Assembly: GCF_002803095.1 (NCBI RefSeq)
Contig: NZ_PGLR01000007.1
Location: 1 to 64,000 of the forward strand
Length of the DNA: 64,000 bases
Reading direction: 5' to 3'
Source of the DNA: Pseudomonas sp. ZH-FAD
GTDB lineage: Bacteria > Pseudomonadota > Gammaproteobacteria > Pseudomonadales > Pseudomonadaceae
In this document: positions 1 through 9,000 of the stretch, in pieces
How positions within the stretch are numbered: position 1 is the stretch's first letter
Layout: each line of letters begins with the position of its first letter
Program-made: the position numbers and the translations under genes
The notes under the pieces: generated by a model
What the model was told of the DNA's origin: nothing
The model's database searches: none
The model's input: the letters and a program-made list of their open reading frames with translations, nothing else

Positions 1-62
1 CCATTGCACAGGCCGATCTGGATCGTGACGCGCTCTGTGGCGCTGAGTTCGTGATAGGACAT
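1..62 (-). CDS. IS30-family transposase, N-terminal fragment (runs off window)
   Basis: Reading the minus strand from an ATG at 62-60 gives MSYHELSATERVTIQIGL, which matches my memory of the start of IS30-family transposases in Pseudomonas and other proteobacteria (MSYHEL..TERVTIQ). These enzymes have an N-terminal helix-turn-helix and a DDE catalytic core; only the first 20 residues are inside the window, so catalytic residues cannot be checked. The gene points away from the neighbouring AT-rich gene, so the element's upstream end faces it. Confidence 0.6.
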   Translation of the reverse strand, partial: MSYHELSATERVTIQIGLCN

Positions 63-118
63 GGGGCAACACCTTACCGAAATGGTCGGGTGTTGCACTC
101 AGTTTTTGCGGCCGCCCA
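1..118 (-). mobile_element. End of an IS30-family insertion sequence (truncated by window edge)
   Basis: The first ~118 bases hold the 5' end of an IS30-type transposase gene reading off the window edge, plus a short non-coding stretch that should contain one terminal inverted repeat. The junction with unrelated AT-rich DNA lies near 112-120, judged from the abrupt change in base composition. The exact terminus and any target duplication cannot be fixed because the other end of the element is outside the window. Confidence 0.55.
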
Positions 119-1165
119 TTGAATTTGGGTATAGATGAAAAGCGCGCTCGAGAAATATGCCGTGAAATGAATGAGCAGTTGAAGAAAGAGTATTCTTTAG
201 AGGCTCTGGAGACTATGCGTCATAGGGTCTCTGAGTTTGAAGATAGGCTTGTTTTTAAAATGGAGAAGGTTGAAGGAGCTTTAGGCGCTTTTGCTGATCC
301 TGGATTTCAGTTGTTATTGCTTGAAGCGCAGAAAAAAGCAGCATCTACAGAAAGGTATTCAGACTATGACCTTTTGTCAGAGCTACTAATACATCGATTT
401 GAAAAGGGTGAGAACCGGCCAGTACGCGCAGGAATTAGTCGTGCTGTCGATGTTGTAGATGAAATATCGGATGAAGCTCTTCTTGGATTGGGGGTGATTC
501 ATGCTATTTCTTATTATATTCCATCGAGTGGAGATGTTTCTGAGGGGCTGGATACATTAGAGAGTTTGTTTGGTAAGATTAATTACGGCGCTCTGCCTCA
601 GGGAAATGACTGGCTTGACCATCTGGATGTACTTGATGCAATCCGTCTGAACTCTTTTCTCGGCTCTGGGGTTAAGAAGATCCAGCAGTATTATCCCGAG
701 GTGATGAGTGGTTATGTGGATGTTGGTATTGAAAAAGGCTCTAAAGCTCACGATGATGCGCTAGAGATTTTGAAATTAAATAATCTTCCTTCAGATATTT
801 TTGTTGATCATTTTTTTAATGATAATTTTTTAAGATTGCGAGTGGTGAATAGGGCGGAAATTAAAAATATAAGACTTTCTATGAGTGTAGCTGGTTTTGG
901 TGAGGCATTTTACGTTCCTGTCCCTATTTCTGCCTCACAGATTCAGGCGCTTGAGTCTATATACGATCTTTATAAGGTTGATCAAAATATACGACTGGAG
1001 AATGTCAATCTTTTTATGGTTGAGTGGAATAAGCGGCAGAACCTACGTACTGTTGGTGCGTGGTGGGATAATATTTCTGTTGGTTTTCATATTACATCGG
1101 TAGGAAAGGTTTTAGCTGACTGTAATATAAGAAGATTTGATGGGAGTATACCTCCGGTTATGTAA
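119..1165 (+). CDS. AT-rich hypothetical protein, probably 5'-truncated by the IS
   Basis: A 348-residue open frame from a TTG at 119, but the frame stays open upstream through the IS end, and there is no ribosome binding site before 119, so the native N-terminus was probably removed. The product is mostly helical by eye, with a charged start, a motif DPGFQLLLLEAQKKAA and a segment SDYDLLSELLIHR. These resemble what I remember of the LPO_1073/Vpar_1526 family of unknown function; that assignment is tentative. Base composition is far more AT-rich than everything right of 1800, with many TTT, AAT and ATA codons, which suggests horizontal acquisition. No signal peptide or membrane segment is apparent. 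Function unknown. Confidence 0.6.
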   Translation: MNLGIDEKRAREICREMNEQLKKEYSLEALETMRHRVSEFEDRLVFKMEKVEGALGAFADPGFQLLLLEAQKKAASTERYSDYDLLSELLIHRFEKGENRPVRAGISRAVDVVDEISDEALLGLGVIHAISYYIPSSGDVSEGLDTLESLFGKINYGALPQGNDWLDHLDVLDAIRLNSFLGSGVKKIQQYYPEVMSGYVDVGIEKGSKAHDDALEILKLNNLPSDIFVDHFFNDNFLRLRVVNRAEIKNIRLSMSVAGFGEAFYVPVPISASQIQALESIYDLYKVDQNIRLENVNLFMVEWNKRQNLRTVGAWWDNISVGFHITSVGKVLADCNIRRFDGSIPPVM

Positions 1166-1198
1166 GGGCGATATGCGTAGGAGCATTTAATGGCTATA

Positions 1199-1635
1199 TT
1201 AGATGTCTTTCGGTCTTTCTCCAATTAGAATGGCTTTACCTGTATCGCCGTTCTCGCATGTATTCGATGGTTCCCAAGTAACTACTGCTGTCTTATTAGT
1301 TGGGTCAATATTCATTCGCCGCTCAAGGCAGTCAGCCATCAACCTCGTTGCGACTGTCTTGATACTCGTCTTGCTCCAGTCTTCTATCTGATAGCCGAAC
1401 GTCTCTGCTTCCAAGTCTTGCCCTTCATCATTTATTAGCAGCCGGCCAATGCCTTCAACGCATGACATGCGAGATTGTTGAACAACGAATTTCGGTGGCC
1501 GCTGTTTCTTCGGCGGCCTTGGCCTGCGTGAATGTGAGTAGGCACAAGATAGTACATTTCAGTTTCTTCATTGACAAAAGGTGACAGATTTATTTTCCTC
1601 TCCCACACCTTTTCCATTTGATCGCAAAGCGCCAT
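1199..1635 (-). pseudogene. Frameshifted hypothetical gene next to tRNA-Gly
   Basis: Two minus-strand frames together read like one protein of about 145 residues. The first half starts at an ATG near 1635 (or an internal ATG giving MEKVWERKINLSPFVNEE) and looks protein-like up to THIHAGQ. The second half, in another frame, reads RRPRPPKKQRPPKFVVQQSR, continues into MSCVEGIGRLLINDEGQ, and ends at 1199. The switch point is near 1520-1535. One indel, or a sequencing error, would join them. Composition is intermediate to AT-rich, unlike the core genome. The family was not recognised. The second half could also be a small independent ORF starting at 1468 (89 residues). Confidence 0.4.
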
Positions 1636-1684
1636 CTTTCCCGGCTCAAACCCTTGCGGTCAAGCCTGTCAAACGCCAGAAACG

Positions 1685-1716
1685 AAAAAGCCCCGTCAGC
1701 GATGACGGGGCTTTTT
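1685..1716 (-). terminator. Rho-independent terminator downstream of tRNA-Gly
   Basis: A GC-rich hairpin (AAAAAGCCCCGTC / GACGGGGCTTTTT) with A and T tracts on the two sides. It lies 10 bp beyond the 3' end of the minus-strand tRNA gene, so it ends that transcript; the symmetry allows bidirectional function. Confidence 0.85.
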
Positions 1717-1726
1717 CTTGGCTGTC

Positions 1727-1800
1727 TGGAGCGGGTGATGGGAATCGAACCCACGGCTCTAGCTTGGGAAGCTAGGGTATTACCATTATACGACACCCGC
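1727..1800 (-). tRNA. tRNA-Gly (anticodon CCC)
   Basis: The minus strand folds as a cloverleaf. The acceptor stem pairs GCGGGTG with CACCCGC, and the anticodon stem CTAGC/GCTAG encloses the loop TTCCCAA, giving anticodon CCC. The T arm reads GTGGGTTCGATTCCCAT. The discriminator base is U and the CCA end is encoded (1727-1729), for 74 nt in all. A -10-like TATAAA lies just upstream at about 1810-1815. tRNA genes of this type are common integration sites, and the AT-rich DNA begins immediately beyond its 3' end. Confidence 0.93.
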
Positions 1801-1885
1801 AGCGGGTGCCTTTATACCGGAACTCGGCAGGGAAATGAAGGGCGAACCGGCGCTTGTCGTGCAGCCGGTTCGCCTCTGAGGCGGT

Positions 1886-2773
1886 TCATACCGCCATGGC
1901 CTGCAGTTCCTGCAGCTCGCCGCGTGTCGGCAGTTGCAGGCGTTTGCTGGGGGCGTTGAAGAAGTCCAGCAGCACACGTTGGGTCTGCAGCCAGGCGGCC
2001 TTGTGTTCCATGTCGAGGAAGTGGCCGGCGTCGTTGATCACGGCGAACTGGGCGTGGTCAATGTGCTGGGCGAACAGACAGGCGTCTTCCACCGAGGTGT
2101 ATTCGTCGCGGTCGCCGTTGACGAATATCAGCGGGATGTCGATGGCCTGCAGGCATTCTTTGCCGCAGTGCGCTTCCATGTTCAGCACCTGCTTGATGTG
2201 CGCGTACATCTGCCGGTACTCATGTTCGTCGAGGGTGCTGACGTGCTTGTGGTTGAAGCGCTTGAACAGCGACGGCAGGTGCTTGCCGATGGTGCTGTTG
2301 ACCAGCAGGGCGACGTTGTCGCGGTCTACCGAGCCAAGGAAGCGCAGGCCCTTGTGCAGGTAGTCGAGCATCGGCACGTTGAGGATCGGCGAGAAGGAGC
2401 AGATCGCGGCCTTCTCCAGCGTCGCCGGGCGTTGGGCCAGGGCGAGCAGGGAGGCGACACCACCCCAGGAGAAGGACATCAGGTAGTTGGCGCCGTAGTG
2501 GTCGATCAGCTTGAGCAGGATCGCCGCTTCGTCTTCCTTGGTGATGGGCGTGAAGTCGCTGTTGTGCGGTTTCGACTGCCCGGCATAGGGCAGGTCGAAG
2601 GCCACCACGTTGAACTGCGGCTGCAGGTACTTGACCGTTTGCGTGAACGAGGCGGTGGTCGCCAGAGAGCCATTGACCAGGATGATGGTCTTGCTTGCTG
2701 CCGGGTTGCCGTAGAACTCCGTGTGAACCTTATGCTTCCTGTTGATCTCGACGACTGCGGTTTCTGGCCTCAT
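1886..2773 (-). CDS. phaG: (R)-3-hydroxyacyl-ACP:CoA transacylase / thioesterase PhaG
   Basis: An alpha/beta-hydrolase of 295 residues, the same length as P. putida PhaG and matching what I remember of it along its whole length (MRPE start, INGSLATTASF-like strand, IGKHLPSLFKRFN block, NGDRDEYT, DAGHFLDME). The nucleophile elbow FSWGG puts the serine near residue 102; the catalytic histidine is in GHFLD near residue 250. PhaG links fatty-acid synthesis to medium-chain polyhydroxyalkanoate or rhamnolipid precursors by releasing 3-hydroxyacyl chains from ACP. The close relative RhlA is the main alternative, but an rhlB partner is absent. The start is set by a strong AGGAGG ribosome site. It appears monocistronic. 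Confidence 0.85.
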   Translation of the reverse strand: MRPETAVVEINRKHKVHTEFYGNPAASKTIILVNGSLATTASFTQTVKYLQPQFNVVAFDLPYAGQSKPHNSDFTPITKEDEAAILLKLIDHYGANYLMSFSWGGVASLLALAQRPATLEKAAICSFSPILNVPMLDYLHKGLRFLGSVDRDNVALLVNSTIGKHLPSLFKRFNHKHVSTLDEHEYRQMYAHIKQVLNMEAHCGKECLQAIDIPLIFVNGDRDEYTSVEDACLFAQHIDHAQFAVINDAGHFLDMEHKAAWLQTQRVLLDFFNAPSKRLQLPTRGELQELQAMAV

Positions 2774-3167
2774 GTCGTTTCCTCCTGGCGCAAGTGTGTC
2801 AAGGCGAGCGGGCGGCCGTTCGCATTTGATTGAGCAGTCAGAAAAGCGCCTGAGCGTGACAGCATGATGTCAGGCTGGAGATTTTTATAAGTATCGGAAT
2901 TTCAAGCAGTTAGGATCGAAACAGGCGAGCGCTCCAGGCTTTTTAAGGGCCTTGGAGAGGGCGGTGTTACCAGGCAGGAATCCAGTCGGCGCAGAGCGCC
3001 AGCAACTGAAAGAACGTATAGCTGTCTTGTATTGACCGGTCGGTCATCTCAAGACTTATGGTTCGATTCAAGCAGTTACCTTGCAGCCACGCAAGGGTGA
3101 GTCACATCTTTGTAGCCGATTGGCGCTGCCGTTGGTCGGGTAGTCAGATTTCGGCTCAGGATGGCGA
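2774..3167. other. Intergenic region upstream of phaG
   Basis: About 394 bases without a convincing gene. It carries the phaG ribosome site and presumably its promoter on the left side, and an inverted-repeat operator candidate at 3033-3046. The right part follows the rsuA stop codon. No clear terminator hairpin was seen. Confidence 0.5.
3033..3046. promoter_or_regulatory. Inverted repeat TGACCG-GT-CGGTCA, possible TetR-family operator
   Basis: A perfect 6-bp dyad with a 2-bp spacer. Sites of the form TGACCGnnCGGTCA are typical of TetR-family repressors. It lies about 260 bp upstream of the phaG start, so control of phaG is possible but not shown; no tetR gene is adjacent. Confidence 0.35.
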
Positions 3168-3860
3168 TCAAACGCTGGCGATTTCCGCATCCGTCAGTGC
3201 GCGGTATTGGCCGGGGGCGAGCTGTGGGTCGAGAACGATTTCGCCCATGCTTTCGCGGTGCAGGGCGACGACGCGATTGCGGAAGTGACCGAACATGCGC
3301 TTGACCTGATGGTAGCGACCTTCGAACAGGGTCAGCCGGGCTTGGTGGCTGCTCAGTACCTCGAGCTGGGCGGGCAGGGTGGTGAGGTCTTCAAAGGCGA
3401 AGTACAGGCCTTGGGCGAAGACCTCGGCGTACTCGGCGGTGATCGGCTGTTCGGTGCTGACGTGGTAGACCTTGGGCTTGCGCTGCTGCGGCTGGGTGAT
3501 GCGCCGCGACCAGCGCCCGTCGTTGGTGATCAGCAGCAGGCCGCTGGTGTTCAGGTCGAGGCGGCCGGCCAGGTGCAGGTCGTGCTTGTCTGGTTCGTCG
3601 AGCAGATCGAGGACGGTGCAGTGTTCGTCGTGCTCGGTGGCACTGACCACGCCGACCGGTTTGTGCAGCATCCAGTAGCGCGCGCTGCGTCCGGCTTGCA
3701 GCAGCTCGTCGTCCAGCTCGACGCGCTGGAAGTCGCGCACCTCATGGCGCGGGTCGTGAACCACCGCACCGTCCACACGCAGCCGCCCAGCACTGATCAG
3801 CAGGCGGCTGTCCTGGCGGCTGAAGCGGGGGAAGTTGCTGAGGAAGCGATCCAGGCGCAT
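3168..3860 (-). CDS. rsuA: RsuA-type rRNA pseudouridine synthase
   Basis: A 230-residue protein with an N-terminal S4 RNA-binding domain (about 1-60) followed by the RsuA/RluB/E/F-type catalytic domain. The catalytic aspartate sits in GRLDLNTSGLL, and the C-terminal YHQVKRMFG motif is also present. The family isomerises a uridine in ribosomal RNA; by length and S4 domain the best match is RsuA, acting on 16S U516 before 30S assembly is complete. It is the last gene of a three-gene minus-strand operon, starting 3 bp after the stop of the CWC gene. Confidence 0.8.
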   Translation of the reverse strand: MRLDRFLSNFPRFSRQDSRLLISAGRLRVDGAVVHDPRHEVRDFQRVELDDELLQAGRSARYWMLHKPVGVVSATEHDEHCTVLDLLDEPDKHDLHLAGRLDLNTSGLLLITNDGRWSRRITQPQQRKPKVYHVSTEQPITAEYAEVFAQGLYFAFEDLTTLPAQLEVLSSHQARLTLFEGRYHQVKRMFGHFRNRVVALHRESMGEIVLDPQLAPGQYRALTDAEIASV

Positions 3861-3863
3861 GGC

Positions 3864-4067
3864 TCAATCGCGCTCGCGGGGCTCAGTGGCTTTCAGCGCA
3901 CCCGCGCAGGCCGGGCACAGGCAGGCCTGGTTGCGTTGCTCGGGCGTCAGGCGCTGCAGCGCAGCCGGGTCGATCTGCGCGTCGAAGCACCAGCAGGGTT
4001 CGTCACGCCCGGCGGCGACGCTGCACTGGTTGCTCTTGCCGCATAGCGGGCAGTGTTGAGTATCCAT
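3864..4067 (-). CDS. Small cysteine-rich CWC-family protein
   Basis: A 67-residue protein starting MDTQHCPLCGKSNQC, with further CWCF and CLCPAC motifs. This cysteine pattern is that of the CWC family, which may bind zinc; its function is not known. The start at 4067 is chosen because its ATG overlaps the stop of the upstream cyclase gene (TGATG), implying translational coupling, and because the longer frame upstream is a shadow of that gene. Followed closely by rsuA. Confidence 0.75.
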   Translation of the reverse strand: MDTQHCPLCGKSNQCSVAAGRDEPCWCFDAQIDPAALQRLTPEQRNQACLCPACAGALKATEPRERD

Positions 4068-5533
4068 CAGAGATCGAGGCAGACGCGGTCGCGCCCAGCT
4101 TGCTTGGCACGGTACAGCGCGCGGTCGGTGCGACCGAGCAGGGTGTGCAGGCTCTCGCCGGCATGCCACTGGCTGAGGCCAAGGCTGACGGTGACCTGCA
4201 GGCTCTGGCCTTCGACTTCATGGCGCTGTTCGGCGCATTGCTGGCGCAGTTTTTCGGCCAGGTCATGGGCGGCCTGGCGGTCGGTGTTCTTCAGCAGCAA
4301 GATGAATTCCTCGCCACCCCAGCGGCAGAGAATGTCGGACTGGCGCAGCGTGCCGCGCAGTTGCTGGGCGAAGTCGTGCAACACCTGGTCGCCGGCAAGG
4401 TGGCCGTGCTGGTCGTTGATCAGCTTGAAGTTGTCGAGATCAAGCAGTACGGCGCACAGCGGGCTGCTGTCGCGCTGCGCTTCCTGCAGCGCCTGTTCGG
4501 CGAGGATGTCGAAGCCGCGGCGGTTGGGCAGGTCGGTGAGGCTGTCGGTGGTGGCCAGGGCGGCGATGCGGCGCTGGTAGCGACGAATCGCCAGGCTCAC
4601 CAGGGTCAGCACGATGACGGTGACCAGCAGGCACAACAGCAGGTTGATGTAGAGCCCCTGGCGGATGCCGGCCAGGGCTTTGTCCTGCTTGTCGACGAAC
4701 AGATACCACTCCAGCTCGGGGATGTAGCGCACGTTGAGGAAGTGCTCGCGGCCCTGCTCCTGGTACTCGAACTGGCCGCTTTGCGGCGTGGGCAGTTTTT
4801 CCATCAGGCCGTCGAGGCCGGGCACGTCGGTCAGCGAATCGCCGACCTGGGCGCCCATCGGTCCGCCTTGGGCACCGGTGAGGGTAATGCGCCCGGTGGT
4901 GTCGACGAAGTAGACGCTGCGCTCATAGCGCGCCTGATATTCGTCGATCAGCTTGACCACGGCATCGACCGCCAGGCCGACGCCGGTGGCGCCAATGAAG
5001 CTGCCGTCGTAGTCGAGTACCTTGTAGTTGATGAAGATGGTCAGGCGGTCGGCGTTGGCCATGTCGACGTCGACGTTGATCTCGTAGGGCTCCTTGAGGC
5101 CGCGTACGCGGTAGTACCAGACGTCGCGCGGCTCTTGCGGCTTGACCTGCTTGAGCACGCCCTTGGCCTGGTAGTAGGTGCTGGTCCTGTCGGAGACGAA
5201 GAAGCTGGTGACGGCGCCATAGTGCTCCTGCACTTCACGCAGGTAGCGGGTCATCTGCTCGGTGTCCTGTTCGCCGGCCAGCACCCAGTCACGCAGGAAG
5301 GTGTCACGGGCCATCATCGAGGAGATGAGGATGGGGCGCACCAGGTCCTTCTGGATTTCCGAATAGACGGTATCGGAGGTCAGCGGCAGTTCGGTGTTGA
5401 TGATGCTGTCGCGGATCGAGTCGCGCGAGGCGTAGTAGCTCAGCAGCGAGGTGGTGAGAAAGCCGCTACCGAGCAGGAACAGGAGCAGTAACACCAACGA
5501 GGTTTGCGTGTGCCGTTTGGGGCGCAGGGACAT
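4067..5533 (-). CDS. Membrane-anchored diguanylate cyclase with periplasmic sensor
   Basis: 488 residues. A transmembrane helix at about 12-34 and a second at about 295-320 bracket a periplasmic domain of about 260 residues that looks like a Cache-type sensor. A GGDEF domain fills the C-terminus. The active-site signature is GGEEF near residue 404, with an RxxD inhibitory site (RQSD) five residues before it, so an active, feedback-inhibited cyclase making cyclic di-GMP is expected. No EAL domain is present. It is first in an operon with the CWC protein and rsuA. The ligand is unknown. Confidence 0.88.
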   Translation of the reverse strand: MSLRPKRHTQTSLVLLLLFLLGSGFLTTSLLSYYASRDSIRDSIINTELPLTSDTVYSEIQKDLVRPILISSMMARDTFLRDWVLAGEQDTEQMTRYLREVQEHYGAVTSFFVSDRTSTYYQAKGVLKQVKPQEPRDVWYYRVRGLKEPYEINVDVDMANADRLTIFINYKVLDYDGSFIGATGVGLAVDAVVKLIDEYQARYERSVYFVDTTGRITLTGAQGGPMGAQVGDSLTDVPGLDGLMEKLPTPQSGQFEYQEQGREHFLNVRYIPELEWYLFVDKQDKALAGIRQGLYINLLLCLLVTVIVLTLVSLAIRRYQRRIAALATTDSLTDLPNRRGFDILAEQALQEAQRDSSPLCAVLLDLDNFKLINDQHGHLAGDQVLHDFAQQLRGTLRQSDILCRWGGEEFILLLKNTDRQAAHDLAEKLRQQCAEQRHEVEGQSLQVTVSLGLSQWHAGESLHTLLGRTDRALYRAKQAGRDRVCLDL

Positions 5534-5633
5534 GGGTGAATCCGGGAGCGGGCTAATGGCGTGATGCTAGCTTGCCGGAAGGGGATAGCGCCAGTTGTGA
5601 TCATGATCGGCGCTGTATATGGGGCGGATGAAA

Positions 5634-6062
5634 GTTGGGGTTACGCCAATCCGGCAAGGCGAGCAAGGCAGCCTTGCGTAGGAGGCCCACCCTGGGGCGA
5701 AGCTTTGCGAGCCGTCGTCAGCCAGGTTCGCGGCGGGGCGCCGCTCCTACAGGTTGGGTGTATCGACATTTGACCGGGTGGCTGGTTTTCCCGGATTGCA
5801 TCCGGGCTACGGGACTGTAGGAGCGGATTTATCCGCGATTGGGGTTGCCGGTATTGCGGTGGGTCATGAGGCGGTCGCGGCTGAAGCCCCTCCCACAGGG
5901 AATCGGTGGATTTGGGGAGTGTTGTGAAAATGCGGCCAACGCTTCTCCGGCAGGGAATCGGCGTTTGTGTGGATCGCGGCTGAAGCTGCTCCTTCGCGGT
6001 CGTGGCTGGGACGCCTCCTACAAGGGCTGGTAAGGCCCTGTGGGAGGCGCTTCAGCGGCGAG
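5634..6062. repeat. Cluster of REP-like palindromes between convergent operon ends
   Basis: The 533-bp gap between the cyclase start and the carboxylase stop holds several short palindromes and no gene. These are GGCGGGGCGCCGCTCCTAC near 5731, CCCGGATTGCATCCGGGCTAC at 5790-5810, TAGGAGCGGATTTATCCGC at about 5818-5836, and copies of CGGCTGAAGCCCCTCCC near 5877 and of GGGAGGCGCTTCAGC near 6041. Similar units recur at 15345-15430, 22497-22525 and 60155-60225. Confidence 0.7.
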
Positions 6063-6066
6063 CTTT

Positions 6067-9000
6067 TCAGGCTTCTTCCAGCACCACCACACGCTGCCCG
6101 GCGCGCACGGGCGAGCCCGGCTGTACGCGTACTTCGCGCACGGTGCCGGCCATCGGTGCGGTGAGCGGGATTTCCATCTTCATCGACTCGAGGATCACCA
6201 GTACGTCGCCAGCCTGCACCTGCGCGCCGGCTTCCACCTGCACCTGCCAGAGGTTGCCGGCGATATGGCTTTCGATGCCGTGTTGGCCGGCTGCCAGCGG
6301 GGCGTCATCGCCGAGTTCGGCGGCCACTTCCTCGACTTCGAAATGCGCCTGGCCGCTGTCGATCCAGCGCTGGCGTTCGGCGTCGAAGGCCGCTCGCTGC
6401 TGCTGGCGGAAGGCGGCGATGCCATCGGCTTCGTCGTCGAGAAACTGCTGGTAGTCGGCCAGAGCCAGTTCGCTGTGCTCGATGCGCAGCGGGTAGCGAC
6501 CGAGCGGGAAGTCGCGGCGGATGCGCAGCAGTTCGTCCGCCGATACCGGGTAGAAGCGAATCTGGTCGAAGAAGCGCAGCAGCCAGGGCTTGCCGTCGAA
6601 GGCTTCGACCGCGCGGTAGCGGTTCCACATCTGCAGGGTGCGTCCGACGAATTGGTAGCCGCCGGGGCCTTCCATGCCATACACGCACATGTAGGCGCCG
6701 CCGATGCCGACGGAGTTTTCCGCCGTCCAGGTGCGCGCCGGGTTGTACTTGGTGGTGACCAGACGATGACGCGGGTCGAGCGGGGTGGCCACCGGTGCGC
6801 CGAGGTAGACGTCACCCAGGCCCATGACCAGGTAGCTGGCGTCGAACACCGTGCGGTAGACCTCGTCGAGGTTCGGCAGGTCGTTGATGCGGCGGATGAA
6901 CTCCAGGTTGCTCGGGCACCAGGGGGCGTCCTTGCGTACGGTGGTCATGTACTTGTCGATGGCCAGCTGGCAGGCCGGGTCGTCCCAGGACAGCGGCAGG
7001 TGGACGATACGCGACGGCACCTTGAGGTCGCGCGTGGCGCAGACGGCGTCCCACTCGCCGGCGACGATATCGAGCAGTGCCTGCAGCGCCAGGGTTTCCG
7101 GCTGGTAGTGCACTTGCAGCGAGCGGATGCCGGGGGTGAGGTCGATCACGCCGTCCAGTTGTTTGGCCTCCAGCGCCTGCATCAGCGCGTGGCCTCGGAA
7201 GCGCAGCACCAGGTCGAGTTCCGGCTGGCCGATTTCCAGCAGCAGGTGGGTGTCACCGGAAAGGCGCGCGACCAGGCGGGTGTCGGCTTCGCCGAGGTCG
7301 AGGACGATGGGGGAAGCCAACACCGAACGGCTCCCTCTCCCATTTATGGGAGAGGGTTGGGGAGAGGGGCTTTGGGCGTTTTCAAGAACCCTCTCCCCCG
7401 GCCCCTCTCCCGCAAGCGGGAGAGGGGAGACAAGCGCGAGTTCGGCGTATTCACGTGCATTGCTTTGCGCCAACTCCCGCGCGGTGGCGATATCCACCGG
7501 CACGAAGCGCACCTTGTCACCCGCCTTGAGCTGGCCGAGCTGCCACAGGTCGGCCTCGATGATAGTCACCAGGCAGACGAAGCCGCCCAGGCTGGGGCCG
7601 TCCGGGCCGAGGATCACCGGCATGTCGCCGGTAAAATCTACCGCGCCGATGGCGTAGGGGTTGTCGTGGATGTTGGACGGGTGCAGGCCGGCTTCGCCAC
7701 CGCTGTCGCGCACCCATTCCGGTTTCGGGCCGATCAGGCGTACGCCGGTGCGGCTGGAGTTGAAATGAACTTCCCAGTCAGTGGCGAGGAAGCTGTCGAC
7801 ATAACCGGGTGTGAAATATTCCGGCGCGCCGTGGGGGCCGTAGATCACTCGCAGCTCGCGCACGGCTGGCAGGGCCGGGCAGAGTTCGACAGGCAACTGC
7901 GCGCCGCTGCTGGTATCGGCGAGCGGCAGCAGGTGCAGCACGTCGCCGGCGCGCAGGGCGCGGCCGCCGTGGCCGCCGAACTGGCCGAGGGTGAAGGTGC
8001 TCTTGCTGCCTAGGTAATCCGGCACCTGAATGCCGCCGCGAATGCTCAGGTAGCTACGTGCGCCGGACCCGGCAATGGTGCCGAGGGCCAGGGTGCTGCC
8101 GGCCTGGATCAGCAGGGCGGTGTTCATCGGCTGTTCCACGTCATCGACGCTCAGCGGGATCTCGGCGCCGGTGACGGCGACCACCGCGTCGGTATTGAAG
8201 CGCAGCAGCGGACCGCTCATGGTGATTTCCAGCGCAGCGGCGCCTTCGTCGTTGCCGAGCAGGCGGTTGCCCAGGCGCAGGGCGCGGCTGTCCATCGGCC
8301 CGGACGGTGGCACGCCGACGGCCCAGTAGCCGAGGCGGCCGGGGAAGTCCTGCACGCTGGTCTGGGTGCCGGCGCTCAGCACCTCGAAGGTGCTGGCCTG
8401 GTAGACCAGATTCTCCAGGCAGCGCGTCCAGGGATGGCCGCTGGCGAAAGGCGCATCGCTGAGGATCTGGCGCAGGTAGTCGCGGTTGCATTCCACGCCG
8501 TACAGCACGGAATCGCCAAGGGCTTTGTCCAGCGCGGCGCTGGCTTGTTCGCGGGTTGGCTGCCAGGTGATCAGCTTGGCGATCATCGGGTCGAAGTAGG
8601 GCGGAATCTCGCAGCCGGCTTCGACCCAGGTGTCGACACGCAGGGCCTTGCCGTCGGCTTCAGGAAATTGCACGGCGGTGAGCAGGCCGGGGCTGGGCTG
8701 AAAATCCCGGCCCGGGTCTTCGGCGTACAGTCGCGCCTGAATGGCATGGCCGGACGGCTTGAGCGTCTTGGCCAGTTCGCTGAGCGGCGGTAGATCGTCG
8801 GCCGCCAGCTCGATCATCCAACGCACCAGATCGACACCCCACACCTGTTCGGTGACACCGTGCTCGACCTGCAGGCGGGTGTTCACTTCGAGGAAGTAGA
8901 AGCGCTCGGCCTCGCTGTCGTAGACGAATTCGACAGTGCCGGCGCTGCGGTAGCTGACCGCTTTCGCCAGCTTGATCGCCGCCGCGCACAGCTCATCCGC

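Noticed and set aside
1190-1228. 12-codon frame after a TAGGAG at 1190
   Set aside because: Too short to support; may be the remains of a gene start at a recombination joint.
1934-2833. 299-residue plus-strand frame opposite phaG
   Set aside because: It is the antisense shadow of phaG, lacks a ribosome site and shows no family features; high GC leaves many such frames open.
5634-6062. CRISPR array
   Set aside because: The repeats are palindromic, of mixed type and irregularly spaced, without uniform spacers.
6040-8013. 657-residue plus-strand frame opposite the carboxylase
   Set aside because: Antisense shadow of an enzyme with clear motifs on the minus strand; low-complexity composition.
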